A DNA stretch of 64,000 bases, from positions 62,001-126,000 of the forward strand of contig JAHLKI010000009.1 in the NCBI GenBank assembly GCA_025602905.1, given 5' to 3'. Shown here one piece after another: positions 1 to 9,507 of this stretch; within the stretch, counting starts at the first letter, position 1; every line of letters begins with the position of its first letter. The notes beneath the pieces were generated by a model. It had not been told where the DNA came from. It saw only the letters and a list, made by a program, of their open reading frames with translations, and made no database searches. Source of the DNA: Phlyctochytrium arcticum (lineage: Eukaryota; Chytridiomycota; Chytridiomycetes; Chytridiales; Chytridiaceae). A program made the translations under genes and the position numbers.

Positions 1-350
1 CCATTGCTTCTCGGTTCGGTGTGGTGCGGTTCGTCCCGGACGAAAGCAAGTCTTTTTGGTGTCAAGTGAAAACGGGTCGACTGACAGGTGGTCGCCCATC
101 AAGATGTGGGGTGTTGCGACAAAACGGTCGGGGATATCCGTTCTATCCAAAACGCTGTGGAGTAAAATACGATCCTTCACGAAGACGTTGAATGGTAGAA
201 ATACCGGAGAAGGGGGGAAATTTGGTTGGGGCGGAAACCCCCCACAAAATCCAAAATTCCCCTGGCTCGCAAGCCCCACGTGATTCGAAATCAAAACCGA
301 GATTTTCCCACGTCGCGGGTTTACCGGGTTACCAGGACTTGCCAAACGCA
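1..350. repeat. 0.35-kb direct repeat, copy 1 (copy 2 at 8788-9137)
   Basis: The two copies are nearly identical over the compared segments and lie in the same orientation. Both start 'ccattgcttctcggttcggt' and run through to 'ccaggacttgcca'. Differences are a few substitutions and short indels in the G/C-rich middle. The window begins inside the repeat, so its left end is unknown. Confidence 0.85.
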
Positions 351-860
351 TAGAATACTATTCTTTTGATGCAGAAGCGTTGTGTATAATGCAAGGCAAT
401 TGAAAAATGAACGAATAACATATTGATTTTTACACACTGCACTACTGTATATGTAAGAAAAAGAAATGATAAACAAAAGGAAAAAAAGTGAAATTGTGAG
501 GGGATGCAAGAGTCCAGATCCAAATGGTGTACTGATGTGATGCTTGGTTTTCTCTTCTTTTGTGAGCCCTGAGGATACCTGCCATCAATCCTCAGCGGAG
601 CTGGGAGAGCCGGCAAGGATTCTGACGTGGCTATTCTTTGTACAATAAAAATGGTTGGTCGTCAATGCTTGGGAGATATATAAGAACGACAGATGGGTAA
701 GAACAATGTCCACTGTCGATAATGCTGCAGCCGTCATCAGCCCGCCAGCAAATCCGAATACCAATGACTATAACAGGATTATCAGGGACAGGTTTCCATA
801 GGACAGTAGTAACGTTGTTCAGTGTAAAGTACAAATGGTCAAGTACAGTTCTCGGTTGAA
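1..860 (-). pseudogene. Internally deleted, decayed copy of the histidine-rich repeat gene (ends only)
   Basis: This stretch reads like the 3' flank, then the first codons, then the upstream region of the gene at 19526-24535, with the roughly 5-kb body missing. Bases about 285-510 match that gene's 3' flank (the blocks 'gattttcccacgt', 'aacactg...acta' and 'aaatgataaacaa'). Bases about 561-625 match its first 15-20 codons (the Pro/Ala-rich start), and about 625-720 match its upstream region. The start ATG has become ACG and no frame remains open through the copy. It is read as an ancient paralog reduced by internal deletion. Bases 1-350 are also repeated at 8788-9137. The relationship is seen by eye and boundaries are approximate. 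Confidence 0.6.
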
Positions 861-2780
861 GGTTTCGAGGGAGGAATGTCTATGCTGACTATATGCTATG
901 TACAAGGGAAGAAAAGAGCACGGCGGGGATTGGCTGGGAGTGCAATAACGTATGCGACGTAGAACGAGTTGAAGGATGAGTAAGTTGACGAATGTGATGG
1001 GTAGTCAATCCGATAGAATGAACGGTGCGATGGGTTGCCAATCCGATCGAATGTGTAGGATGTGTTGTTGGTGTGCGATGGGTTGCCAATCCAATCGAAA
1101 GAGTAGGATGTGTTGTTGGTGTGCGATGGGTAGTCAATCCGATCGAATGAGTAGGGGACGGGCGTTCGTTGATGTTCTAGGAATGCTCGAAGAAGGCTCG
1201 GCCGCACTTGCAAGGCATTGGTTTGGGTTGGTTTCTACTTGGATGGGTGCCAGGGGAAAGGACATCGTGGCTATTTCCGAGGTTTTTCTGTGCTGGGAGT
1301 GCTGCGTGCGTGCTCATTTTGTGGCCCGTTCCGAAATCCATTTGGTGACTGGTATGCACACAACCACCTCATCATCAGGCCTTGTCCGTTTCCGGGCTGA
1401 CCGCGCGACTGCTGGTGGATGCGGGTCAGCCGGAGACCGGCGGGTCCGTTTCCCAAGACCGAGAGGAATGGCTGATTGTCTTGAGCAGCCTTGAGGGCCG
1501 AACATCGCACCCTCAGACTTTTCGTAGATGGCATCGTCGGAAACTCCCCACGTACACATTGCATAAGGGGCATCGTCACGCCCATCTAAATTAACGCTTG
1601 GTTGGACCCTATTGGATGATTCAAATAAGAAAAAACTTGCTCGATTGCCTTCTCGGTACAAAATACATGGTCGCAAGATGTCATCTGGGTCGGTACTGTA
1701 AACAGCTCGTTGCAGATAACACAGTCGAGGGCTATCCAATGGCTGTATGAGTACAGTTCTTCCGCATCCCGTCAAAGGTTACTTACTAGAATCATCTGTA
1801 TAGAGGTCCATTGGGATCCTTGCCGGTCGGCGGACAATTTTGCGCCGGTGTCTGCGGGCGGTGATTTGTTGATCAGACATGTTGGCTATTATGTTCTCTG
1901 AGATTGGCCAAACGTAGGAGCTGGGCGAGAAGGACTTTGTTTGAATGCTTCGCGGCCTGATCACGTCATCTGAAACGACCGTTCAGACCTGCGTTCAGAC
2001 AGACAAAAAAGCTCATTAAACAGATGGAAAATGAAGTTTCTGCTCATTACAAGTTCTCTCCCAATTCCCGCTAATCTAATACCCCTCTGGGTCAAAAAAA
2101 AAAGTTTACCTCCAGCAGTTTGCTCTCCACAACACGTTTCAGGCGGCGCGTCCGTAGAGTCCCTTTTTGCTCAGATCGTTGTATTGTTCTGGGGAGGTTT
2201 CATGTTCACGGAGGTATCTTGTTTATCTAAGCACGGGGAGGGTATGGGCCTGTCTTTCTTTCAACTATTGTCGAATGGATAGAGGAAAGTGGGGGAGATT
2301 TCCTGTTCCCTCCACATCAGGTTCAGCTTTTGTGGAGAGATGATCCCATGCCGGATGGCCGATATGATGAGGTGAGGAAAGTGTGGAGAGAGGTCGATGG
2401 CAGCCCACTTACTACTGCTATCCATCTAGTCTTACCAAACTTTTCCACATTATCAACCGGCGAGTTTATAAGAAGCTCTGGCGGGGGATTTCTTGTTTAT
2501 TTCTTTATCACTTCCCCCCGTCCCTCACCGTACAGGTGAGACGAGGAATGCCATGTTTCGCTCGAAGGGACCCCGAGTGTTCCCTTGATTGCCGGTCAAG
2601 GTTTTGTCATTTGGCCCGAACTATGTACCTTCTGCGTCTACTTGCTGTATCAGACAAACAGACAATTTTACGTCCCCCTTTTACAGTTTATTCTTTTTCT
2701 CCCTTGTTCGGCATTTAGTTCTTCATTGTAGCATGTTCCAAAACAATATATCAAATCCTCATTCTCCAATTGGCTATCGA
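860..2780. other. No supportable gene; contains a 48-bp minisatellite
   Basis: Only short, overlapping frames without recognisable protein signatures occur here. The one structured element is the 48-bp tandem repeat at about 996-1165. Antisense translations of that repeat give His/Thr-rich low-complexity peptides that are artefacts of the repeat. Confidence 0.5.
996..1165. repeat. 48-bp tandem minisatellite, about 3.5 copies
   Basis: The motif 'gatgggttgccaatccgat' or its 'gatgggtagtcaatccgat' variant begins at about 1029, 1077 and 1125, a period of 48 bp. A shortened unit starts near 996. Units differ by a few substitutions. No function is evident. Confidence 0.8.
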
Positions 2781-3600
2781 ACATACGCATCTGTTCTTTG
2801 ATCAAAGAACAGTATATTCATACAAGTCCCGGAAAGAGTCGGTAATAACTAATACATGACGAAGAAATGCGATGTAGGAAAACCTTAAGGTATGATATAC
2901 TCAATCCCGCTCCTGGTCATATGTAACTCTTTTCTGAACAAGAAGAATTGGAAGAATACCTTAATGCCACTGCAAAAAAGCCAACCTGCGCCTACTCTGG
3001 GTTGTACTTCTGGCTCTAAGTAATATCATTATGACAGTCTCTGTTGTAACTTATTGTTTTTTTTTGAAAAAAAAGTACGCTTTCCGGCCGTAGATGCCTT
3101 CCTTCCTAATGCAATTTATTGTATGTATTTAAAAGGCATTGTGGGTAACTTGAGACTGAATATAACAATATGCAGATTTATATCAACTGGACTGCGCGTG
3201 GAGGACTCTTTTGGCCTACTGTACATAATGGACAATGGGCTCTAAAAAAAGCGGAAGACTGCCCCTTCGTCTTTTGCAACGACCCTGGCTTCTTTCAAAA
3301 ATCCAAACGCGGCTGACAGGCGTGAGTAACAGCAGAGTTCAGGTAAAAGTAAGTGACAGGTCACGTTTGGAGCGACGGCAAGTGGCCGCAGTGAGATCTG
3401 AATATAATGCACCCCAGCGCAACATCATCCCAGGTATCAAATGTTTTCGCTGACAGAATGCTTACATCAAGAATTCTGGAAATATTAACATGAGATCCAA
3501 AACCATTTGATAGTGCCGGAAAAAAAATTAGGTAAGCGAGGGTCTTGAGGACGTTACGAAAGCTCGCTGGACAATTTCCCCAGGTATTTTCCACAATTTT
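2780..3600 (+). repeat. Dispersed repeat unit, first direct copy (second about 4630-5470; inverted relatives about 6390-6545 and 7420-7600)
   Basis: Shared blocks occur in the same order in both direct copies: a 20-bp perfect palindrome, 'actgcaaaaaagccaacctg', 'ctactctgggttgtacttct', a poly-T/poly-A hairpin, 'tccttcctaa(t/g)gcaattta', and 'gacagaatgcttacatcaag'. An inverted relative of the early part lies near 6390-6545 and of the late part near 7420-7600. The repeat carries small-ORF copies on its downstream side. Boundaries are approximate. Confidence 0.65.
2792..2811. repeat. 20-bp perfect palindrome (copy 1)
   Basis: The sequence tgttctttgatcaaagaaca equals its own reverse complement. 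The same 20 bases recur at 4640-4659 inside the duplicated unit. It could be a binding site for a dimeric factor or a relic of an element end; nothing here decides between these. Confidence 0.8.
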
Positions 3601-3603
3601 CAG

Positions 3604-3760
3604 CCCATCAGCAAGGTTTTTGCGAAGATTATCCGAAAACTCACGCCGTTGTCCGCCCGAGGGAGGTGGTTTAAGAGAGAGGTGGAGCGAGGACTGGTTT
3701 ATGATTCTACTCTCGAGCTTGAACAGAACCAAGGTAATTATCTGATTATTTTGCATTGGC
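3604..3760 (+). pseudogene. Small-ORF family copy A (start codon lost)
   Basis: The frame reads as the family peptide from the second residue onward (PISKVFAKIIRKLTPLSAR, then a WFK motif, then an acidic stretch). It lacks the ATG seen in other copies, and its terminal IISPSL-stop block is replaced by a read-through tail. Upstream is the family-typical 'ttttccacaattttcag'. It is the direct-orientation counterpart of the copy at 7240-7404. Confidence 0.55.
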
Positions 3761-3849
3761 TTTGGGACTTGGAGTTAACGATCGTGGTTATTTTCCAAGA
3801 CCGTGCCCTATCTTCCACAATTTTCAGTACCAATCATAAAATGCTAACT

Positions 3850-3998
3850 TTAACCAACTTGCGTCGAACATCAGAAACTCACCCCGTTGTCCGCCCGAGA
3901 AAAATGGTTCAAGAAAGAAGTGGAGAGAGGATGGGTGTACGATACCACCATAGAGCGTGAAGAAGAAGAAGGTGACTCTCTGATTATTTCGCCTTCAC
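3850..3998 (+). pseudogene. Small-ORF family copy B (frameshifted)
   Basis: An ATG lies after the conserved 'cttccacaattttcag' block, but the frame has shifted before the conserved LTPLSARE segment. From that point the peptide is family-like (KWFKKEVERGWVYDT, an acidic Glu run, GDSLIISPSR and a stop). It is paired with copy A exactly as the minus-strand copies at 7240-7404 and 6995-7162 are paired with each other. Confidence 0.5.
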
Positions 3999-4061
3999 GT
4001 TGACTTGGCATTAACGATCATGGCTATTTTTCAATGCTAGGGCCAGACAATCACACATCGC

Positions 4062-4615
4062 ATGATCAGAAATCGACTCCAACCTTGCTTACCAACTCAC
4101 CCAGAAATGACCAGCAAACATCGCCAACGGCATCAGCCACCCAAGGAAAAATCGTCCACACCTTGCCAACCTCGCTTGAAGGCAAGCTTGATCAATTTGT
4201 CAATTAGAACAAAATTCGGAAACCGATTCAACTTCCTCGTCGGGACTTCTCGCACCGTTATCTGCCCATGAATTGCCAACTCATATTGGCGAAACCGATC
4301 AAACATTTTACCGACCGTCCCTGCACCGTGCGTCCTGTACCGACATTCGATCTCATGCGACTGCGCAGAACAAGAAGCATCCCATGCACGGCCGCCATTC
4401 TGTTTCGACTGATCGCACGGCCACGACCAAAAAGGGACGTAAATCGCTCGGAAATGTCTTTCGAGGATTGTTTTCGCAAAAGAGCTGGAGTAGTAGCCGG
4501 AACGTGTCGACGGCCGACCTTCCTGACATTCCGCCTCCCCTCGACGGCGACTTGACGGTTGGACGACAAAGTGAACCCCCCTCGCCCTCGCGTGTGAACC
4601 ATTCTTTTATTCTTT
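4062..4615 (+). pseudogene. Fragment of the histidine-rich repeat gene (C-terminal third)
   Basis: Translations in two frames match the region of the 19526-24535 protein near residues 1350-1480: the THIGET..TYRPS block, the GRHSVSTDR block, and the 'KSLGNVFRGLF' block followed by the STADLPDIPPP motif. Frames shift relative to the full gene, so this is a non-coding fragment. It is followed directly by sequence like the repeat unit at 2780, including the 20-bp palindrome. Confidence 0.75.
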
Positions 4616-4629
4616 AATTGCCTGGCGGA

Positions 4630-5470
4630 CATGCGCATCTGTTCTTTGATCAAAGAACAGTAAGTTAATGTACGTCCCATTGACGAAGAAATATATTGGA
4701 GGAAAATCTGACAGTATTCCAACATGATGTACTCAATTATGCTCCTGGTCTGATGTAACTTTAAACAATTTGAAGAAAAACTAATGTCACTGCAAAAAAG
4801 CCAACCTGCTACCAAATTGTACCATTATGACAGTCTCTATTATAACAACCTGCGCCTACTCTGGGTTGTACTTCTGGCTCTAAATAATATCATTATGACA
4901 GTCTCTGTTGTAACTTATCGTTTTTTTTTGAAAAAAAAGTATTCTTTCCGGCCATAGATGCCTTCCTTCCTAAGGCAATTTATTGTATGTACATAGAAGG
5001 CATTGTGGGTACCTTGAAACTGGATATAACAATATGTTGATTTAAATCAACTGGGCTCTAGAAAAGCGGACGACTGCCACTTCGTCTTTTGCAACGACCC
5101 TGGCTTCTTTCAAAAAATCCAAAAGCGGCTGACAGGTATAAGTGACAGAAATTTCGGGTAAAAGTAGGTGACTGGTCAATGTGACAGTGCATAATGGTTA
5201 GCTGGCATATTCCATTATGGGTTTGGGGCGACGGCAAGCGGCAGCAGTAAGATCTGAATATAAGGCACCCCGCGCAGTATCATCCCACATATCAACTGTT
5301 TTCGCTGACAGAATGCTTACATCAAGAATTCTGGAAATATATCAACATGAGATCCAGAACGATTTGACAGTGCCGGAAAAAGATTTTTTTAGGTAAGCGA
5401 GGGTCTTGAGGACATAAGGAATGCTCGCCGGACAATTTCCCCCGTATCTTCCACAACTTCAGAAACCATA
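4630..5470 (+). repeat. Dispersed repeat unit, second direct copy
   Basis: It matches the unit at 2780-3600 in order and orientation, with an extra internal duplication near 4790-4920 of the 'ttatgacagtctct' segment. Together with the flanking gene fragments this suggests a roughly 1.85-kb tandem duplication (2780-4630 and 4630-6310). It includes the second 20-bp palindrome at 4640-4659. Confidence 0.65.
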
Positions 5471-5476
5471 CACAAA

Positions 5477-5644
5477 ATGCCGACTCCTTGCAAAATCGCC
5501 TTGAAAATTATCAAACTCATCACGCCTCGCTCTGCAAGGCAGAGGTGGTTCGAAAAAGAGGTAGAGAACGGATGGGTTTATGATACCAACCTTGAGGAGG
5601 AAGATGCAGAAGGTGACTCTCTGATTATTTCGCCTTCACTTTGA
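5477..5644 (+). CDS. Small-ORF family copy C, 55-aa hypothetical protein (intact)
   Basis: This is an intact 55-codon frame, ATG to TGA. The N-terminal half is basic and amphipathic (KIALKIIKLITPRSAR); the middle has a WFEKEVENGWVYDT segment; the end is acidic (LEEEDAEGD) and closes with SLIISPSL. The same architecture recurs in copies at 6995-7162 and 7240-7404 and in decayed copies at 3604 and 3850, so substitution has partly preserved the frame. I do not recognise the peptide. It could be a real small protein, a terminal exon of a longer gene, or a passenger in a mobile repeat. Confidence 0.45.
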   Translation: MPTPCKIALKIIKLITPRSARQRWFEKEVENGWVYDTNLEEEDAEGDSLIISPSL

Positions 5645-5693
5645 GACTTGGAATTAACGATCATGGTTATTTTCCAATGCTGCGCCCTACCAG

Positions 5694-6310
5694 ATGCCGA
5701 GACGTCCATGTCAAGCTTGGGACCAGCTACGACCCATACGCCCAAAAAACAACGTAAATCGCTCGGAAATATCTTTCGGGGATTATTTCCGCGAAAGAGT
5801 AGCCGCAATATATCCACGGCCGACCGTCCTGATATCTCCCCTCCCGTCGACGCACGGCGACTTGACGTGTGGCCGCCGACCAAGCTCCACACTCCCTCGC
5901 GTGTGGCTACCGTGGAATCCGCCCAGCTCGCTAGTTTGGCCTCTACCCCCCTACTTCCCAACCCCACCGGTCCGCATGCATCCAAATCCCGTAGTTCACT
6001 TGACGCCTCCCGTCCCCGCACCAACAAACTCTCTACCTCCCCGTCACCCCCCGTCCCCCACCCCAAGATTTTTTTGGCACCCGACGAATACCGCATCCAA
6101 GGAAATAACGGCGACGAAGAGATTCAAATTTCGCTGGACGAGAACAGGAGTGTACCTCTCATTGCCGGTTAAAACACCATCCCCTCTACAATTTGACCTT
6201 TTTTTCCCTTTCTGTTTTTGATTTCGTGTTCTTTAGTAGGGAGTTGCTCTTTAGTAAAGTATAGTGTTTAGTTTTTAAAAAACAATATCATTCTTTCACT
6301 TTTCAATTGA
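5694..6310 (+). pseudogene. Fragment of the histidine-rich repeat gene: C-terminus, stop and 3' flank
   Basis: One frame stays open to a TAA at about 6170 and matches the last 150-200 residues of the 19526-24535 protein with internal deletions. Conserved blocks are KKQRKSLGNIFRGLF, STADRPDISPP, PSRVAT, the KSRSSLDASRPR block, PPVPHPKIFLAP and the final RSVPLIAG. The 3' flank is also homologous (an 'aatttgacctttt' block, then 'ttctttagta'). No start codon or repeat region accompanies it, so it is a truncated paralog end. The frame is still open, which suggests the fragment is fairly young. Confidence 0.75.
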
Positions 6311-6994
6311 CTTACATATACGAATCGCTTCTTTCATACTAGTACAGTTCCGTACACGCGCTCTGGCAATATATTTGGGCCTGGTGGCAGGTGTTACATC
6401 TGACCAGGAGCGGGAATGAGTTCATGATGTTCAAAAACTTTCAGATTTTCCTACATTATATTTATACGTCAGTGGGACTCATATGAATGTACTGTTACGT
6501 GATCAAGAGCTGATGCGCATGTTCGGCAGCCTTTTCGAACATAAAAAGATGATATATTGATTTGGAACACTGCTATACTCAAGAATCTAACTACGGGAGA
6601 TGTCTAAATTATAAGGGCTATGGGAATTACCGATCGGAAAAGGGGAAAGACTGGAGACCATCAATTTGCTGCAGTTGCCGGTGGTCTGAGACGGGCAAAG
6701 GAAGGTTTGAATTTTCGGCAGCCGGCGGAACACCTTGATTGTCGGCGGCGGTAGCCCTCTTCGACGAGGAGCCTTAAAGAAGAAATGACGAATTAACGTA
6801 CTTGATGCATGTCAGCTATGGGTGCGGCCAAGGAGCTTACATCTAAACCCCTTTATACGGAGCGCCCTTCAAAGCTTTTCCTTCAACGACCGCCGCTCTT
6901 TTTTCGCAGCGACAGGTTCTTCTATCATGGTGTCCTGTTGGTGATCTGGAATGGCGCGGCATTGGAAAATAACCATGATCGTTAATTTCAAATT

Positions 6995-7162
6995 TCAAAG
7001 TGAAGGCGAAATAATCAGAGAGTCACCTTCTGCATCTTCCTCCTCTAGATTGGTATCATACACCCATCCTTTCTCCACTTCTTTCTTGAACCAATTTTCT
7101 CGGGCGGACAACGGGGTGAGCTTCCGCACGATTTTCGACGCAAGTTGGTGAAACGTAGGCAT
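6995..7162 (-). CDS. Small-ORF family copy D, 55-aa hypothetical protein (intact)
   Basis: Complete frame ATG to TGA encoding 55 residues: MPTFHQLASKIVRKLTPLSA, then a RENWFKKEVEKGWVYDT segment, an acidic LEEEDAEGD stretch and SLIISPSL. It has the same length and C-terminus as the copy at 5477-5644. The upstream 'tatcttccacaattttcag' ends in AG and looks like a 3' splice site, so this may be a last exon. Function unknown. Confidence 0.45.
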   Translation of the reverse strand: MPTFHQLASKIVRKLTPLSARENWFKKEVEKGWVYDTNLEEEDAEGDSLIISPSL

Positions 7163-7239
7163 TTTCGTGGTTGCTCACTGAAAATTGTGGAAGATAGGGC
7201 GCGGCCTTGGAAAATAACTATAATCGTTAATTCCAAGTC

Positions 7240-7404
7240 CTAAAGACAATGCAAAATAATCAGATAATCACCTTGGTCCTGTTCAATTTCGAGGGTAGAA
7301 TCATAGACGATTTCCCTCTCCACCTCTTTCTTGAACCACCTCTCTCGGGCGGACAGCGGCGTCAGTTTTCGGATAATCTTCGCAAAAACTTTGCTGATTG
7401 GCAT
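7240..7404 (-). CDS. Small-ORF family copy E, 54-aa hypothetical protein
   Basis: ATG to stop, 54 codons: MPISKVFAKIIRKLTPLSAR, then ERWFKKEVEREIVYDST, a less acidic LEIEQDQGD stretch and a diverged end (YLIILHCL). It is closer to copy A than to C or D, so two subtypes exist and each array pairs one of each. It lies upstream of copy D on the same strand, mirroring copies A and B on the plus strand. Function unknown. Confidence 0.4.
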   Translation of the reverse strand: MPISKVFAKIIRKLTPLSARERWFKKEVEREIVYDSTLEIEQDQGDYLIILHCL

Positions 7405-7599
7405 GATTTTGGTGGATTGCTGAAAATTGTGGCAGGTAGTGTCGGCAAGTGTTCTTCGTGTCCGCAACACCACCCGCTTACTCAAAAAAGTCTTTTTACG
7501 GCACTGCAGATGTTTCTGGATCCCATGTGGATATGCGCAGAATTTTGCAGATCTGTAGTGTAAGCACTCTGGTCTCTAAAAATCGTGAAACCTATGTAA

Positions 7600-9137
7600 G
7601 TGCAGGCTCCAACTGGGTTGATCAAACGTTGGTTTACCGATATGTATTTTGCCGATGTTGTCTTGTTTCGTCTCATCTCGAGTTTGAGGCGGCTTGCGCA
7701 TCAAAAGCATGATGCGTCGTAGGCCGGGGTGGTGTGTCGCATCGTACTTCACGGAGATCCCCATTTAGGAGCGATGACGGAAGATATCTAGGAAAGAAAT
7801 GTTCAGCATGCTTCACTCTGTCTTTATGTCCTCTAGATACTTGCCTACCATCATGGTTCGACACCTCCAGCGTGGGCTCTCTGAGCTGGTCGTACCAGTC
7901 TCAGGAGCATCCGTTCGAAAGGATAGAGGATGTCTCGGAGGTCTGGCTGATTTCTTTACCGTCAGTCTGGTCTTGCAGTCATGAGAGGAAGATCCGGTAT
8001 CTTTGGCTTTGAGCTTGAGGTGGGTTGATTGCGCAATTTAGAATTGCAACATTCCACTGCAGGGAGGATGTTTTGGTTTGTTTGTCATATGGCGTGGAAT
8101 ACTTCACGGACTGGTGGAGACGAAACCATTTCCTAGATCAACAAAGGTTGGAACTGACCAGTGATCTAGTTGTTTATCAAGCCGAATTACCTTTTCAAAC
8201 CACCCAACACTGGGATATAAGTATCGTTTCCCTCGCGCTGTGGAGTCAAACGTAACCCGATCCTTCATGGTGCGATTCTGGCGAGTGTTTTTCGCTGTTG
8301 GGTGAGATCGAGTGACAGGTTGTCGTTTCTCGGGGCCATCAAGATAAAAGGGTGGTTGCGACACAGCGGTTCAGTGTGAATTCTTGCATGGAGTTGGTGG
8401 AAAAAGGAATCAGATTCCTAGCTCAAGAAAGGTGTTAGATCTGATGTGTCAAGGAATTGTTTATCCTGATAAATTACCCTTCCGCACCCGGGATAGAACT
8501 CTTGCTTCCGTTTCGCTGTGGAGTCAAGAATATGGTGTCAAGTGAAATCGGGTCGACTGGCAGGTGGTCATTTCTCTGCCCATCCAGTTACAGCGATTTA
8601 GCTGAAATGGTCCAGTATGAGCTCCTTGATGAGGTGGTGTGGAGACAGAACCATATTCCTGAATCAACAAAAGGTGTTAGATCTGACCAGTCATGGAATT
8701 GTTTATCCTGATGAAAAGTACCTTTCCGCGCCCCGCAAATTGGTATGTATGCGTTGCTTCCCTTGCATTGTGGAGTCAAGGATAGCCCATTGCTTCTCGG
8801 TTCGGTGTGGTGCGGTTCGTCCCGAACGAAAGCAAGTCTTTTTGGTGTCAAGTGAAAACGGGTCGACTGACAGGTGGTCGCCCATCAAGATGTGGGGTGT
8901 TACGACAAAACGGTCGGGGATATCCGTTCTATCCGAAACGCTGTGGAGTAAAATACGATCCTTCACGAAGACGTTGAATGGTAGAAATACCGGAGAAGGG
9001 AGGAATTTGGTTGGGCGGAAACGCCCCCGCAAAATCCAAAATTCCCCTGACTCGCAAGCCCCACGTGATTGGAAATCAAAACCGAAATTTTCCCACGTAG
9101 CGGGTTTACGGGGTTACCAGGACTTGCCAGAAGATGC
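7600..9137 (+). repeat. Imperfect tandem array of roughly 200-300-bp units ending in the second 0.35-kb repeat
   Basis: Three divergent units share 'tcctgaatcaacaaaggtg', 'ttagatctga', 'attgtttatcctgatgaa', 'cc(g)cacccc' and 'ctgtggagtcaa' blocks, at about 8110-8250, 8390-8540 and 8630-8790. In forward translation each unit gives a related peptide (LDLTSHGIVYPDE and variants), suggesting the array descends from coding sequence. No open gene spans it. The last unit runs into the copy of the window-start repeat at 8788-9137. Confidence 0.6.
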
Positions 9138-9300
9138 ATGAACCTGTACAAGTATGAAAGATATGTAAGGCAATTGAAAAATGAAAGAATGTTATACTGA
9201 TTTCTAAAACACTACAATACGAAATGATGGGAAAAAACGTCAGGCTGGAAAACGAGAGTGAAATTGCCTCAAAAGAGCAGACCAGGAGCAGACATTGAAC
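9138..9300 (-). pseudogene. Remnant of the 3' flank of the histidine-rich repeat gene
   Basis: The segment around 9170-9230 ('caattgaaaaatgaaagaat', 'tactgatttctaaaacact', 'acgaaatgat') is a diverged copy of the 3' flank at 19400-19490 and of 390-470. No coding part accompanies it. Confidence 0.5.
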
Positions 9301-9345
9301 ATGCAAGAGTCTATTCCGAATAAATAAACGTATGATTATTCAAGA

Positions 9346-9399
9346 TATCATAGTGCATTGCATAGTATATAGTATACCACTATGCGATGCACTATGATA
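9346..9399. repeat. Inverted repeat (21-bp arms, 12-nt spacer) downstream of AMP deaminase
   Basis: The left arm 9346-9366 pairs with the right arm 9379-9399 with one mismatch ('tatcatagtgcattgcatagt' versus its complement). It would fold as a strong stem-loop about 105 bases beyond the AMP deaminase stop, on the side where that transcript ends. It may be a transcript 3'-end structure or part of the adjacent tandem repeat. Confidence 0.7.
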
Positions 9400-9507
9400 C
9401 AACCAACAATGAGGGTAACACTCATAATGCACTATGATACAACCAGGAATAAGGGTAACACCTCTAATGCACTATGATACAAGCAGCAATAAAGGAAACA
9501 CTGCTAT
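9388..9507. repeat. 40-bp tandem repeat, about three units, overlapping the AMP deaminase stop codon
   Basis: 'tgcactatgatacaa' starts at 9388, 9428 and 9468, followed each time by a 'caataa-ggaaacact'-like segment. The third unit includes the last codons and stop of the AMP deaminase frame, so the array probably expanded outward from the coding end. Confidence 0.7.

Noticed and set aside
996..1165. CRISPR-like array
   Set aside because: Units are contiguous and similar throughout, with no unique spacers; it is a minisatellite in a eukaryotic context.
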